Positions 33,870 to 42,582 are shown, counted from the stretch's first letter. The stretch is 64,000 bases of DNA from Pseudomonas fluorescens (GCF_019212185.1 NZ_CP078138.1:3392501-3456500), one strand, 5' to 3'. The notes: generated from the letters alone by a model not told the origin. Translations and numbers: made by a program.

Positions 33870-35219
33870 TCAGCGCGTCGCCGGCAGACCGACTCGTCCG
33901 CCGATCGGCAGGCGTAGCGCCAACAAGGCACCGAGGATCATCAGGATCGCCGCATAGGCGAAGCCGGAGCCGAAGCCCTGGGTCAGGTCTTTCAGCCAGC
34001 CGATCACCAACGGGTTGACCGCTGAACCTATGTTGCCGATGGCGTTGATCACCGCGATGCCGACGGCGCGAGCCTGGAAGCTCAGGCTTTGGTCAGGGGT
34101 GGTCCAGAAAATCGACATGGCCGTGTAGGAACCGCTCGCCGCCATGCACACGCCCAGCAGTTGCAACGGTGGATAGGCGGACAACGCGGTGAGTATCCAC
34201 CCCGCCGCTGCCAGCAACATCGGCAGCACCAGGTGCCAGCGGCGTTCGCGGGTGCGATCCGAATGCAGGCCCCAGACCACCATCAGAACAATGGTGCAGA
34301 CCTGCGGAATGGCGGCCAGCAAGCCGATTACGCCGTTACTGCTGGCGCTGTTGAAGCTTTTCACGATCAATGGCGTCCAGACCGCGATCATCGCCAGGGT
34401 GTTGACCAGGCAAAAGTACACCACGCAGAACAGCAGGATCTGTGGCGACAACAGCTCGCTCCAGATGCTGCGCGGGCGCCCTCCGCTGCCCTGCCCCGCA
34501 TCACTGCGCTCCGCAGCCAGCGCCTGTGCCAGCACTTGCTGTTCTTCCCGGTCCAGCCACTTGGCCTGTTGCGGACGGTCATCGAGGTAGTAGAACACCA
34601 CGAAACCCATCAGCACCGAGGGCAAGCCTTCCAACACGAACAGCCACTGCCAGCCTTTCAAGCCCCATATTCCGTCCATACCCAGGATCAAACCCGACAG
34701 CACCGAGCTGAATCCGGCAGTGAATGGCATGGCGATCATGAACAGCGCGTTGGCCCGGGCGCGGTAGGCCGCCGGAAACCAGAAGGTCATGTACAGCAGC
34801 ACGCCGGGCAGGAACCCGGCCTCGGTGATGCCGACCAGGGTGCGTAATAAATAGAGGGAGGTGGCGTCGGTGGCCAGCGAGGTGCACGTAGACGCCAGGC
34901 CCCAAGCGATCATCAGGCTGCCGATCCAGCGTCGCGCACCGATCCGGGCCAGCGCCATGTTGCTGGGAATGCCGCAGCAGATATAGGCGATATAGAAGCA
35001 GGTCGAGGCCAGGCCAAACTGAGTGCCGCTCAGCCCGAGGTCACCCATCATGGTCAGGCCGGCGAAGCCGATGTTGATGCGATCGAGGAACGACAGCACG
35101 AAGCAGACGAACAGAAAAGCCAGCAAACGCCGGGAGACTTTTTTGCACACCTGTTGGCAGCGATCGTGGGCGCCGGCCGCGGCCGAGACAACCGCAGAGG
35201 CAATATGACGGTGAGTCAT
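33870..35219 (-). CDS. MFS transporter, anion:cation symporter (ACS) family
   Basis: 449 residues, AGGAAG upstream of ATG 35219, 12 predicted membrane segments. ACS features are FLDRINIGFAGLTMMGDLGLSGTQFGLASTCFYIAYICCGIPSNMALARIGARRWIG in helices 1-3 and GITEAGFLPGVLLYMTFWFP in helix 5. ACS permeases carry organic anions such as phthalate, 4-hydroxyphenylacetate or sugar acids with H+. Its position after an aromatic-ring monooxygenase suggests import of that enzyme's substrate. Confidence 0.87.
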   Translation of the reverse strand: MTHRHIASAVVSAAAGAHDRCQQVCKKVSRRLLAFLFVCFVLSFLDRINIGFAGLTMMGDLGLSGTQFGLASTCFYIAYICCGIPSNMALARIGARRWIGSLMIAWGLASTCTSLATDATSLYLLRTLVGITEAGFLPGVLLYMTFWFPAAYRARANALFMIAMPFTAGFSSVLSGLILGMDGIWGLKGWQWLFVLEGLPSVLMGFVVFYYLDDRPQQAKWLDREEQQVLAQALAAERSDAGQGSGGRPRSIWSELLSPQILLFCVVYFCLVNTLAMIAVWTPLIVKSFNSASSNGVIGLLAAIPQVCTIVLMVVWGLHSDRTRERRWHLVLPMLLAAAGWILTALSAYPPLQLLGVCMAASGSYTAMSIFWTTPDQSLSFQARAVGIAVINAIGNIGSAVNPLVIGWLKDLTQGFGSGFAYAAILMILGALLALRLPIGGRVGLPATR

Positions 35220-35253
35220 CGAGGTACTTCCTGATTGTTGTTATAGGAAGGCG

Positions 35254-35279
35254 CGCCGGCCTATGGACACGGGCCGGCG
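35254..35279. terminator. GC-rich hairpin between DUF2783-like and MFS genes
   Basis: CGCCGGCC (35254-35261) pairs with GGCCGGCG (35272-35279) over a 10-nt loop. With no U-run it may reduce read-through or protect the upstream message rather than end transcription. Confidence 0.4.
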
Positions 35280-35294
35280 GCGATGGAACGAAGG

Positions 35295-35483
35295 TCAGAG
35301 GTCGAGCGCGGCCTGGCGCGTCAGTTCGAGGAATGCCCTGCCCTCGCCTATTTTCCGGGCGCTGAGCAGCGCCAGCTTGACCAGGAACAGCTGACGCTGA
35401 TCCTCGGCGATTTGATCGAGGGTTTCGGCAAGGTGGTCGTAGATCTGCTCGACGTCGGTGATGCTCAATTGCGGCTTGTTCAT
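35295..35483 (-). CDS. Small DUF2783-like protein, companion of FAD monooxygenase
   Basis: 62 residues from ATG 35483 (MNKPQLSITDVEQIYDHLAE), with GAGG 8 nt upstream; ATG 35501 overlapping the monooxygenase stop is the alternative. The pattern of an acidic helix, QRQLFLVKLALLSARKIGE and FLELTRQAALDL is like DUF2783 proteins, which accompany MhpA-type flavin hydroxylases. It immediately follows such a hydroxylase here. The function of the family is unknown; a helper or subunit role is inferred from this pairing. Confidence 0.65.
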   Translation of the reverse strand: MNKPQLSITDVEQIYDHLAETLDQIAEDQRQLFLVKLALLSARKIGEGRAFLELTRQAALDL

Positions 35484-35493
35484 TTTATTGTCC

Positions 35494-37194
35494 TCACTCA
35501 TGACCCAAGGCCAGGTCGACCGCTCGGCGCAAGGCGTCGTCGTCGAGTTGCTGCCAGCGTGCACAGACATGCTGATCGGGACGCGCCAGATAGGCACTGC
35601 CCGCTCGCGCGGCGTATTTTTCGCTGAAGTGGCCGTTGTGGTCTTCGATCACTGCGTCTGCGCCAACGACTGTGGACTGCCCGGCGCTGGCCACGGCCAC
35701 GACCTGCAATGGCACACCGCGCTCGCGCAGGGCTTTTACCTGTTGCTGGACCTCCTCCGGCAACTGCGCCGCCTCAGTGAAATAAAGCAGGCAGAACGCG
35801 GCGCCCAGCCGATCGAAAAGAAACCCCTCGTCGGCCAGCTTGATATTGAGCAAGGGCGCACCCTGATGCGGACCACCGCCGAAGCGCTGATTGTCGTCGT
35901 CCCTGCAGTTGAGGACCGAATCCACATAGTCATGGGGCCGCGATGTGCGCCAGTGATAGAGCGGGCGAACGAATTCCTGGGTCAGCGAAAGCGACAGCAC
36001 GGCGTCGCGCAGCAATCGATAGCCTGCAGTCGGCGGCGTCATGAAACGGGTGCTCTTGCCCGCTTCGGCGATAATTTCCCGTGCAGCCCCTACCCGCTCC
36101 TCGCTGTAGGACGTCAGCAGGCCCGGGCCGGCAAGGCCCTTGATCGACAGCGCGAGTTTCCAGCCCAGGTCGTGGCAGTCCTGGAAGCCGGTGTTGGCCC
36201 CGCGCACGCCGAAGATCGGCAACAGATGGGCGGCGTCGCCGGTGAAGATTACGCGGTTGTGGATGTAGTCCGGCAGGGTCAATGCGCGGGCCGAATACAC
36301 CGAGCACCAGTCCATTTCCCACTGCGGATTTTCCACTCCGACGATCTTCAGTTGGGCGTTGATGCGCTCGCGCAGGGATTCGGGCGCGAGGGCCTGCTCA
36401 GGCGTTTCATCACGGGGCAGTTGATAGTCGATGCGCCAGATGTTGCCCGGCTCGCGGTGCATCAGCACGGTGTTGCCGGGATTCCAGTGCGGATCGAAAT
36501 AGGCCAGGCGTTCGGTCGGCAGGTCCAGTTCGATCTTGATGTCGGCGATGACAAATCGCCCTTCATAGGAAGCGCCTTCCAATTGGAGGCCCATCAGGCT
36601 GCGAATGGCCGAGCGCGCGCCGTCGGCGGCGACCACCCAGTTGGCTTGCAATTGATAGGCGCCCGCCGGGGTGTCGATATCCAGTGTCGCGTAGTCAGTC
36701 GCCTGTCTCAGGCCTTCGACCTTGTTGCCCCAGCGCAATTGCACCAGCGGATTGGCGTCGCAGGCGTCGACCAGGAATTGTTCCAGGCAAGGCTGCTGCA
36801 GGTTGGTCATCGGCGGGAAGCGATCGTCCGGATCATGGGGCGCGTCCATGCGGAACACCCGCTGGTTGCGATAGAACGAGTTGCCCGAGCGCCAGCCCAG
36901 GCCTGCTTCGGTGACCCGCTCGGAGACCCCAACCTGCTGGAGGATTTCCAGCGAACGACGGGTGAAGACGATGGCGCGACTGCCTTCGCTGACCTGGCGT
37001 TCCGACTCCAGCACGATCGAGGGGATGCCATGGCGCGCCAGGTCCAGTGCGGTGGTCAGGCCGATTGGCCCGGCGCCGACAATCACCACCGGGTGGCGCT
37101 GGACGGGCTCGACGCCGACGCTGGCGGTATGGGCAGGGAACACCTGGTAATCGAAATAAATAGAGCGACGAGGCTCGGCGAGGGGTGTGTGCAT
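35494..37194 (-). CDS. FAD-dependent aromatic monooxygenase, MhpA/PHBH-like
   Basis: 566 residues. The dinucleotide fold VIVGAGPIGLTTALDLARHGIPSIVLE lies near residues 37-63, the DG motif in WVVAADGARSAIRSLMG, and the FAD-binding GD motif in VIFTGDAAHLLPIFGVRGANTGFQDCHDLGWKLAL. A C-terminal thioredoxin-like domain (GRGG-like LGAAFCLLYF...VGADAVIEDHNGHFSEKYAARAGSAYLARPDQHVCARW) is as in MhpA-like hydroxylases. The enzyme would hydroxylate a phenolic ring with NAD(P)H and O2. It heads an operon with a DUF2783-like protein, an ACS transporter and LuxR. No ring-cleavage dioxygenase is present, so the pathway continues elsewhere. Confidence 0.87.
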   Translation of the reverse strand: MHTPLAEPRRSIYFDYQVFPAHTASVGVEPVQRHPVVIVGAGPIGLTTALDLARHGIPSIVLESERQVSEGSRAIVFTRRSLEILQQVGVSERVTEAGLGWRSGNSFYRNQRVFRMDAPHDPDDRFPPMTNLQQPCLEQFLVDACDANPLVQLRWGNKVEGLRQATDYATLDIDTPAGAYQLQANWVVAADGARSAIRSLMGLQLEGASYEGRFVIADIKIELDLPTERLAYFDPHWNPGNTVLMHREPGNIWRIDYQLPRDETPEQALAPESLRERINAQLKIVGVENPQWEMDWCSVYSARALTLPDYIHNRVIFTGDAAHLLPIFGVRGANTGFQDCHDLGWKLALSIKGLAGPGLLTSYSEERVGAAREIIAEAGKSTRFMTPPTAGYRLLRDAVLSLSLTQEFVRPLYHWRTSRPHDYVDSVLNCRDDDNQRFGGGPHQGAPLLNIKLADEGFLFDRLGAAFCLLYFTEAAQLPEEVQQQVKALRERGVPLQVVAVASAGQSTVVGADAVIEDHNGHFSEKYAARAGSAYLARPDQHVCARWQQLDDDALRRAVDLALGHE

Positions 37195-37279
37195 CGCGAT
37201 GCATCTCCGGTTTTTATGGTTATGGGCGTGAGCCGGTGCGCAAGTGGAGATGACTTTAAGCGCAGCGCGCTAATGCGGA

Positions 37280-37337
37280 TGTCCCCTTGAGGGGACAACT
37301 TGCAGGAACAGCCATGCCCTGAGGGCTCAGGGTATGG
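37280..37337. terminator. Two tandem hairpins after the small periplasmic gene
   Basis: TGTCCCC/GGGGACA (37280-37286 with 37291-37297) and a 12-bp stem CCATGCCCTGAG/CTCAGGGTATGG (37312-37323 with 37326-37337, one G-T wobble). They lie between the minus-strand small periplasmic gene and the monooxygenase start. They are probably a terminator for the former, although U-runs are absent. Confidence 0.5.
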
Positions 37338-37352
37338 GTGGGATGATGTGGA

Positions 37353-37631
37353 CTAGGGGTTCGGCTCTTTCGACATGTTGTCGACGCGCATGATCGCCTG
37401 GGTGGCCAGGGTAATGCATTTCCTGTCGTCGTTCGCTGCGTTGGCGGCCACAGCGTCGGCCTGCATCTGCCGCACTTGGGTGGCGTTGTTTTCCGAGGTG
37501 GCAGGCAAGGTGGTGACCTTGTCCCGGAGTTCTTGCAGCTTCAGCGTGCACAGGTCGTGGTCGGAGGCGAAGACGGGAGATGCCAGGGTGGTGATGGCGA
37601 TGAGCATGCCGGTCAGGACGGTACGGTTCAT
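37353..37631 (-). CDS. Small periplasmic hypothetical protein
   Basis: 92 residues with a signal peptide (MNRTVLTGMLIAITTLASPVFA). The mature 70 residues are helical, with two cysteines (HDLCTLKLQ and DRKCITLATQAIMRVDN) that could pair. GGAGACCCCC precedes the ATG. I do not recognise the family, though short helical periplasmic proteins of this look are common in Pseudomonas. A perfect 12-bp palindrome sits 25 bp upstream. Confidence 0.65.
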   Translation of the reverse strand: MNRTVLTGMLIAITTLASPVFASDHDLCTLKLQELRDKVTTLPATSENNATQVRQMQADAVAANAANDDRKCITLATQAIMRVDNMSKEPNP

Positions 37632-38094
37632 GGGGGTCTCCTTGCGGTTTGATCAGGTGTGCACACCGATGTTGTGAACAACGCACTCCCCTTGTGGGTT
37701 GAACACATTTGTTCTGTATTTGAGCGCCACCCGTCTGTGCGAGTTCAACCCCCTGCCTCCTCATACCGCACGTTATCCCGCGCTGCCCCCTGCCTTTCCG
37801 GCCCTCAGTACAGCCACAAAGCACCGTTTTCGTCATTAACATGCGATAACGCTCAATTATTCATTGTTATCAAGCAATCAAATCAGCACGAAAAACAAAC
37901 ATAAATTAGTACGTAATTACATGGTACATACCGTACGATGTCAGGTGTAATCAAAACGACTCAGCCAGCGCCAAAAAACGCTCAAAACCAGGTGCAAATT
38001 CTTGTTTTCCAAGGTTTTTTGCTGTTTTCAACAATTTGCGCTCTACTTTCACACTGCAAACCACCCCCTTACGCCCCTTCGGAGTACGCCCCCG
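37632..38094. promoter_or_regulatory. 463-bp AT-rich promoter region with several inverted repeats
   Basis: No gene is seen. It holds GGTGTGCACACC (37656-37667, perfect palindrome), GATAAC/GTTATC (37845-37850 and 37866-37871, 15 nt apart), and a GTACG...CGTAC pair around a run rich in GTAC near 37911-37938. The right part is markedly AT-rich and precedes the recombinase gene. These may be operators or part of an attachment site. Confidence 0.4.
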
Positions 38095-39093
38095 TTGAAC
38101 AAGGTTGACCGCTATCTCAAGGCCGGTACCCGGGAGAACACCCGGCGCAGTTACCGTGCGGCGGTGGAGCATTTCGAGGTGACCTGGGGCGGTTTTCTGC
38201 CGGCCACGGGCGACAGCATCCTGCGATATCTGGCCGAATACGCCGATCAGCACACCGTCAGCACCTTGAAGCAGCGGCTGGCGGCGCTGGCGCAATGGCA
38301 CATCACCCAGGGTTTTCCAGACCCGACCAAGACCCCCAGCGTGCGACAGATGATCAAGGGCATTCGCACCCTGCACCCAGCCCAGGAAAAACAGGCACCG
38401 CCGCTGCTTCTGCAGCATCTGGAACAGGCGGTCAATTGGCTGGAGAACGACGCGCAGCAGGCCGCGGCGCGCCATGACCATGGCACGGTGATGCGCAATC
38501 GCCGGGATATCGCTCTGGTGCTGATCGGTTTTTGGCGTGGTTTTCGCGGGGATGAGCTGTCACGCCTGCAGGTTGAACATATCCAGGTAGAGCCCGGCGC
38601 CGGGATCACCTTCTACCTGCCCCACAGCAAGGGCGACCGCCAGCACCTGGGCACCACCTTTCGCACCCCGGCGCTGAAGAAATTGTGCCCGGTCCAGGCC
38701 TATTCCAACTGGATCGGCGCAGCGGGGATTGCCTATGGCCCGCTGTTTCGCAAACTCGACCGCTGGGGCAACCTGGCCGAGGACGGACTCAACAGCAACA
38801 GCCTGATCCCGGTGCTGCGTCGAGTGTTCCAACGCGCCGGCGTGTCAGCGCAGCTGTACACCAGCCACTCCCTGCGTCGTGGGTTTGCGACCTGGGCGGC
38901 GGCCAATGGCTGGGACATCAAGGCGATCATGAGTTACGTCGGCTGGAAGGATGTGAAGTCGGCGCTGCGCTACGTCGATGCCTCGTCATCCTTTGGCGAC
39001 CTGGCCGCCTCTGCGCAGGCCATCGAGGTTTTCAGCGAGGTGTCGAAGAACGACGAAATCAACCGGCTGGAACGGCGCTCCGCCAAGCAATAA
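38095..39093 (+). CDS. Orphan tyrosine recombinase / site-specific integrase
   Basis: The start is probably TTG 38095 (LNKVDRYLKAGTRENTRRSYRAAVEHF), with GGAG about 10 nt upstream; an ATG at 38002 gives an implausible Phe/Cys-rich leader. 332 residues. A SAM-like core-binding domain covers about 5-95. Catalytic residues are Arg in WRGFRGDELSRL, Lys in LPHSKGDR, H-x-x-R in SHSLRRGFATW, Trp in VGWKDVKSALRY and the final Tyr (RYVDAS). All five look present, so it should be active. It carries no phage or transposon partners, and its 3' end overlaps the opposing lysR gene by 124 bp. Confidence 0.85.
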   Translation: MNKVDRYLKAGTRENTRRSYRAAVEHFEVTWGGFLPATGDSILRYLAEYADQHTVSTLKQRLAALAQWHITQGFPDPTKTPSVRQMIKGIRTLHPAQEKQAPPLLLQHLEQAVNWLENDAQQAAARHDHGTVMRNRRDIALVLIGFWRGFRGDELSRLQVEHIQVEPGAGITFYLPHSKGDRQHLGTTFRTPALKKLCPVQAYSNWIGAAGIAYGPLFRKLDRWGNLAEDGLNSNSLIPVLRRVFQRAGVSAQLYTSHSLRRGFATWAAANGWDIKAIMSYVGWKDVKSALRYVDASSSFGDLAASAQAIEVFSEVSKNDEINRLERRSAKQ

Positions 39094-39891
39094 AGATAGG
39101 TCTCGGTGTACAGCGGATCGCCTTCGAGGCGGAGGGTGCGCAGCCGTGGATCGGCGATGAACTCCGCCTCGGACACCGCCCCCATGCCCAGGCCACGGAC
39201 CACCGCCTCACGCAGCGCTTCACGACTGCCAATCTCCATGGCGATCCGTGGCACCACCCCCGCCGCTGCCAGCGCGTCATCCAGCACCGCCCGGGTAGTG
39301 GAGCCCGGCTCGCGCTGCAACAGCGCCTGACCTTCCAGTTCATCGAGGCGAATCGTCCCGCGTCCGGCCAGCGGATGCTTGTAGTGCACAAATAGAATGA
39401 TCGCGTGCCGCGCATAGCGCATAGCGCACCGCATACAGCCCCGGATCCTCATGCAGCCCGGCAAGCACCGCAATGTCGGTGCTGTAGCGCTCGAGATCGG
39501 CCAGCACCTGGGCCGAGTTGCCGACCCGGATCGACACATCGATGCGCGGATGGCGCTGCAGGTAATGGTCGACCATTTCAATCACATGGAAAGGCCCCAC
39601 CGCACCGACCTTGAGCTGGCCACTGTCGAGCTGACCAGAGTCGCGCAACAAGGTGTGCGCGTCCATGTCCAGAGCGGCCATGGCCTGGGCGATCGGCAGC
39701 AATTGCCGGCCAACATCGGACAACTCAATCCGCCGCCCACGACGATGAAACAGTTCCAGGTGGTACTGGCGCTCCATGCTCTGTACCTGGGTGGTCAGGG
39801 TCGGCTGGCTGAGGCCGAGCGAGCGAGCCCCGGCGCTGAAGCTGCCGTGGCGGGCGACGGCGAGAAAGGCACGCATTTTCGCGCTGGACAT
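38970..39891 (-). pseudogene. LysR-family regulator of the phosphonate island, split by a 7-bp tandem duplication
   Basis: The start at 39891 reads MSSAKMRAFLAVARHGSFSAGARSLGLSQPTLTTQVQ, a LysR helix-turn-helix, and continues to GLYAVRYAL. The frame then breaks and resumes one register over with RYARHAIILFVHYKHPLAGRG, REPGSTTRAVLDDAL and GMGAVSEAEFIADPRLR. At the break GCGCATA is duplicated in tandem (39410-39416, 39417-39423); removing one copy restores a normal protein of about 305 residues. The gene is divergent from phnD and so probably regulated phosphonate uptake. Its tail overlaps the recombinase gene. It is inactive as written, but the tandem repeat could revert by slippage. Confidence 0.88.
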
Positions 39892-39946
39892 CCATAGATT
39901 CCTTCAATAGTTGGCTAGCGGAACCCATATTGAATTGATCGTATGA

Positions 39947-39960
39947 CTGTCATGTGACAT
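39947..39960. promoter_or_regulatory. Palindrome with a Pho-box-like half site upstream of phnD
   Basis: TGTCATGTGACA (39948-39959) is a near-continuous palindrome, and CTGTCAT at 39947-39953 equals one half of a PhoB box. No good second half is found 11 bp away on either side. It lies 41 bp before phnD in the 109-bp lysR/phnD divergent region, so it could serve LysR, PhoB or both. Confidence 0.35.
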
Positions 39961-40000
39961 TTCTAACCTCAGGCAACTCCACACAACAGCCTGGATTGCC

Positions 40001-40870
40001 ATGAACCCTTTGCGCTCGTTTCTGCGTGTTGCCAGCTTCGCCCTGCTCTCCCTCACTGCCGTTGGCCCGGTCATGGCCAAGGATGCGCTGCGGATCGGCC
40101 TGATCCCGTCCGAAGACTCCCAAGCGATGATCGAGTCCAGCAAGCAGGTGCTCGACACCCTGCAAAGCCAGCTGGGCATGCCGGTCGAGCCCTTCGTCGC
40201 CACTGACTACAACGGCATCATCGAAGCCCTGCGTGCCGGCAAGCTCGATGTCGCCTATCTCGGTCCGTTCTCCTATGTGCTGGCGACCTCGGTGGCGGAT
40301 GTCGAAGCCTTCGCGGTGGCGGTCACCCGCAAGACCGGGCAAAGCGCCTACAAGAGCGTGATCCTGACCCGCAAGGACAGCGGCATCCATGACCTGGCCG
40401 GCCTCAAGGACCATACCTTCGCCTTTGTCGATCCGAGCTCGGCATCTGGCCATCTGTTCCCCAAGGCCGGGCTGGAGCAAGCCGGCTTCGATCCGGGCAA
40501 GCTGTTCTCGCGGGTGATTTTCTCCGGTTCCCATGACGCCAGTATCCTCGCCGTGGAGAACCGCAAGGTCGACGCCGCTGCCGTGGCCGACCGGATTTTT
40601 GCCAGTGCAGTGAACAAGGGCCTGGTCAAGCAGGACGACTTCGAGCTGGTCTGGAGCTCAAAGCCGATTCCCGAGTCGCCGATGGTCTGGCGCAAGGCGC
40701 TGGATCCAGCGCTGAAGCAAAAAGTCGCCACGGCGCTGGCTTCGGTCAAGGGGCTGCCGTGGGGCGATCAAGGTGTACTGGACGGCTTTCAGCCCACCAG
40801 CGACTCAGCTTATGACGTAGTGCGGGACACCGCCAAGGTGCTCAACCTCGACTTGCGGAGCATGAAATGA
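40001..40870 (+). CDS. phnD: Phosphonate ABC transporter substrate-binding protein
   Basis: 289 residues with a signal peptide (FALLSLTAVGPVMA, cleavage about 26). The mature domain is PhnD-like: LRIGLIPSEDSQAMIESSKQVLDTLQSQLGMPVEPFVATDYNGIIEALRAGKLDVAYLGPFSYVLA and FAFVDPSSASGHLFPKAGLEQAGFDP, the YxGP and SxSG segments that line the phosphonate pocket. It captures phosphonates in the periplasm for the PhnCE importer. It is the first gene of the operon; its stop overlaps phnC as ATGA. Confidence 0.93.
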   Translation: MNPLRSFLRVASFALLSLTAVGPVMAKDALRIGLIPSEDSQAMIESSKQVLDTLQSQLGMPVEPFVATDYNGIIEALRAGKLDVAYLGPFSYVLATSVADVEAFAVAVTRKTGQSAYKSVILTRKDSGIHDLAGLKDHTFAFVDPSSASGHLFPKAGLEQAGFDPGKLFSRVIFSGSHDASILAVENRKVDAAAVADRIFASAVNKGLVKQDDFELVWSSKPIPESPMVWRKALDPALKQKVATALASVKGLPWGDQGVLDGFQPTSDSAYDVVRDTAKVLNLDLRSMK

Positions 40871-41664
40871 TCCGGGTCCGCCAATTGACCAAGCACTACG
40901 GCGCCAACCCGGTGTTGCGCGGGATTGACCTGGACGTCGAGCCGGGTGAATTCGTGGTGGTCCTGGGGCAATCCGGGGCCGGCAAGTCGACGCTGCTGCG
41001 TTGCATGAATCGCCTGGTCCGGGCCGATTCCGGAACGCTCCAGGTCGCCGGCATCGATGCCTTGGCCGCTCGTGATCCGCGCGAACTGCGGCGCCAGGTG
41101 GCGATGATTTTCCAGCATCACAACGTGGTGCCGCGCCTGAGTGTGCTGAAGAACGTGCTGACCGGGCGCCTCGGTGCCGTGTCCACCCTGAGTTCGATTC
41201 TGCAGTTGTTCCGCCACGACGACATGGTTCTGGCGATGCAGTGCCTGGAACGGGTCGAGCTGGCACACAAAGCCGGCGAGCGCACCGACGCGCTGTCCGG
41301 CGGCCAGATGCAGCGCGTGGGCATTGCCCGGGCATTGGCGCAACAGCCTCAGGTGATCCTTGCCGACGAACCGGTGGCCAGCCTCGACCCGAAGACCTCG
41401 CGCCTGGTGTTGCAGTACTTGCGTGACGCCAGCCGCGACCTGGGGATCACCGTGCTGTGCAACCTGCATCAGGTGGATTACGCCCGCGAATTTGCCGATC
41501 GGATTATCGGCCTGGCCCACGGCAGGCTGGTGTTCGACGGCACGCCCACGAGCCTGAGTGATGCCGACTTGCAGCGCATCTATCCGGGTCAGGAAGCCGA
41601 CCCTACGACCGCGCCTCGATCGGTTGTCCTGCCAATCCACCGTTGCGCTGAATCGAGAGGCTGA
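40867..41664 (+). CDS. phnC: Phosphonate ABC transporter ATPase
   Basis: 265 residues, starting in ATGA overlap with phnD. Walker A GQSGAGKST is near 34-42, the Q-loop in MIFQHHNVVPRLSVLKNVLTGRLG (a PhnC-specific stretch), signature LSGGQMQRVGIARAL, Walker B VILADEPVASLDP and the H-loop Leu-His-Gln-Val (NLHQVDYAREFADRI). It powers PhnD/PhnE phosphonate import from the cytosolic side. Confidence 0.94.
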   Translation: MIRVRQLTKHYGANPVLRGIDLDVEPGEFVVVLGQSGAGKSTLLRCMNRLVRADSGTLQVAGIDALAARDPRELRRQVAMIFQHHNVVPRLSVLKNVLTGRLGAVSTLSSILQLFRHDDMVLAMQCLERVELAHKAGERTDALSGGQMQRVGIARALAQQPQVILADEPVASLDPKTSRLVLQYLRDASRDLGITVLCNLHQVDYAREFADRIIGLAHGRLVFDGTPTSLSDADLQRIYPGQEADPTTAPRSVVLPIHRCAESRG

Positions 41665-41666
41665 AC

Positions 41667-42485
41667 ATGCAACCACGTACTTATCACTGGGCTGTGACGC
41701 TGCCGAGCAGCACGGGTGGCTGGCTGTCGACCGCAGCGCTGGTACTCGCGGCAGTTCTGACCCTGCACTGGAGCGCCGAGGGCGCGCAGCTCAGCGTCGC
41801 AGAACTGGCCGCCGGACTGCCGCAGATCGGCGATTTCCTGTCGCGTACCATGCCGCCGGACCTGAGCATTCTGCCCAGACTGCTAGGCCCGGCCATCGAA
41901 ACCCTGCAGATCGCCATCTGGGGCACCTTGCTCGGCGTATTGTTGGCGATTCCCCTGGCGTTTCTCGCGGCGCGCAACCTGAGCCGCAATCGCTGGCTGT
42001 TCCACGCCACCCGGCAAGTGCTGAACGTCACCCGCAGCATCAACGAATTGATCCTCGCCCTGGTGTTCGTGTCCGCCGTCGGCCTCGGCCCCTTCCCCGG
42101 TGTCCTCGCCCTGGCGCTGCACGGCCTGGGCATGCTCGGCAAGTTCTTCGCCGAGAGCATCGAGGAAATCGACCAAGGCCCGGTGCAAGCGCTGCAAGCG
42201 ACTGGCGCGCGACCGCTGCAAGTGATCGTATTTGCCGTGTTGCCACAAGTCATCACTGCGTGGATCGCGGTGATCCTCTACCGCTTCGAGGTCAACCTGC
42301 GCTCGGCCACCGTGCTCGGCATGGTCGGCGCCGGCGGCCTGGGCTTCGAGCTGGTGAGCAGTCTTAAGCTGTTCAAATACCAGGAAACCGCGACCTGCAT
42401 AATCGTTATCACCTGCATGGTGATCCTCGCCGACGCCCTGTCCAGCCGCCTACGCAACGCCATCCAGCGCCCCACGGCGCACTGA
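41667..42485 (+). CDS. phnE: Phosphonate ABC transporter permease
   Basis: 272 residues, 2-3 bp after phnC. About six membrane helices, with the PhnE-type segment LPRLLGPAIETLQIAIWGTLLGVLLAIPLAFLAARNLS and the EAA-like loop ESIEEIDQGPVQALQATGARPLQVI that contacts the ATPase. RSATVLGMVGAGGLGFELV is near the end. It is the membrane channel of the importer. A long hairpin follows the gene. Confidence 0.93.
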   Translation: MQPRTYHWAVTLPSSTGGWLSTAALVLAAVLTLHWSAEGAQLSVAELAAGLPQIGDFLSRTMPPDLSILPRLLGPAIETLQIAIWGTLLGVLLAIPLAFLAARNLSRNRWLFHATRQVLNVTRSINELILALVFVSAVGLGPFPGVLALALHGLGMLGKFFAESIEEIDQGPVQALQATGARPLQVIVFAVLPQVITAWIAVILYRFEVNLRSATVLGMVGAGGLGFELVSSLKLFKYQETATCIIVITCMVILADALSSRLRNAIQRPTAH

Positions 42486-42540
42486 CTCCCTCGCTGTTAT
42501 CGGCCTGACCGATGCAACCCTGCGATCTAACGATTTGAGC

Positions 42541-42582
42541 TGTTGTCGGACGGCCCCGAGTATGGGGCCACTTCCGACAACA
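42541..42582. terminator. Long intercistronic hairpin between phnE and the dehydrogenase
   Basis: TGTTGTCGGA (42541-42550) pairs with TCCGACAACA (42573-42582), and inside it GGCCCC (42552-42557) pairs with GGGGCC (42564-42569): 16 bp with a small internal loop. It lies 18 bp before the dehydrogenase ATG, so it could terminate part of the transcripts, stabilise the importer message or mask the next ribosome-binding site (AAGGA). Confidence 0.65.

Noticed and set aside
35458..37290. 610-codon plus-strand frame opposite the FAD monooxygenase, and 59023-62013 opposite aruH/aruI.
   Set aside because: Antisense shadows caused by codon bias; the minus-strand genes have full catalytic motifs.
38095..39891. 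Possible prophage or integron built around the tyrosine recombinase.
   Set aside because: No phage structural genes, no attC-like sites and no cassette genes were seen; only the lone recombinase is supported.
39936..39964. A full Pho box upstream of phnD.
   Set aside because: Only one CTGTCAT half is good; the heptamers 11 bp to either side match poorly (about 3 of 7).
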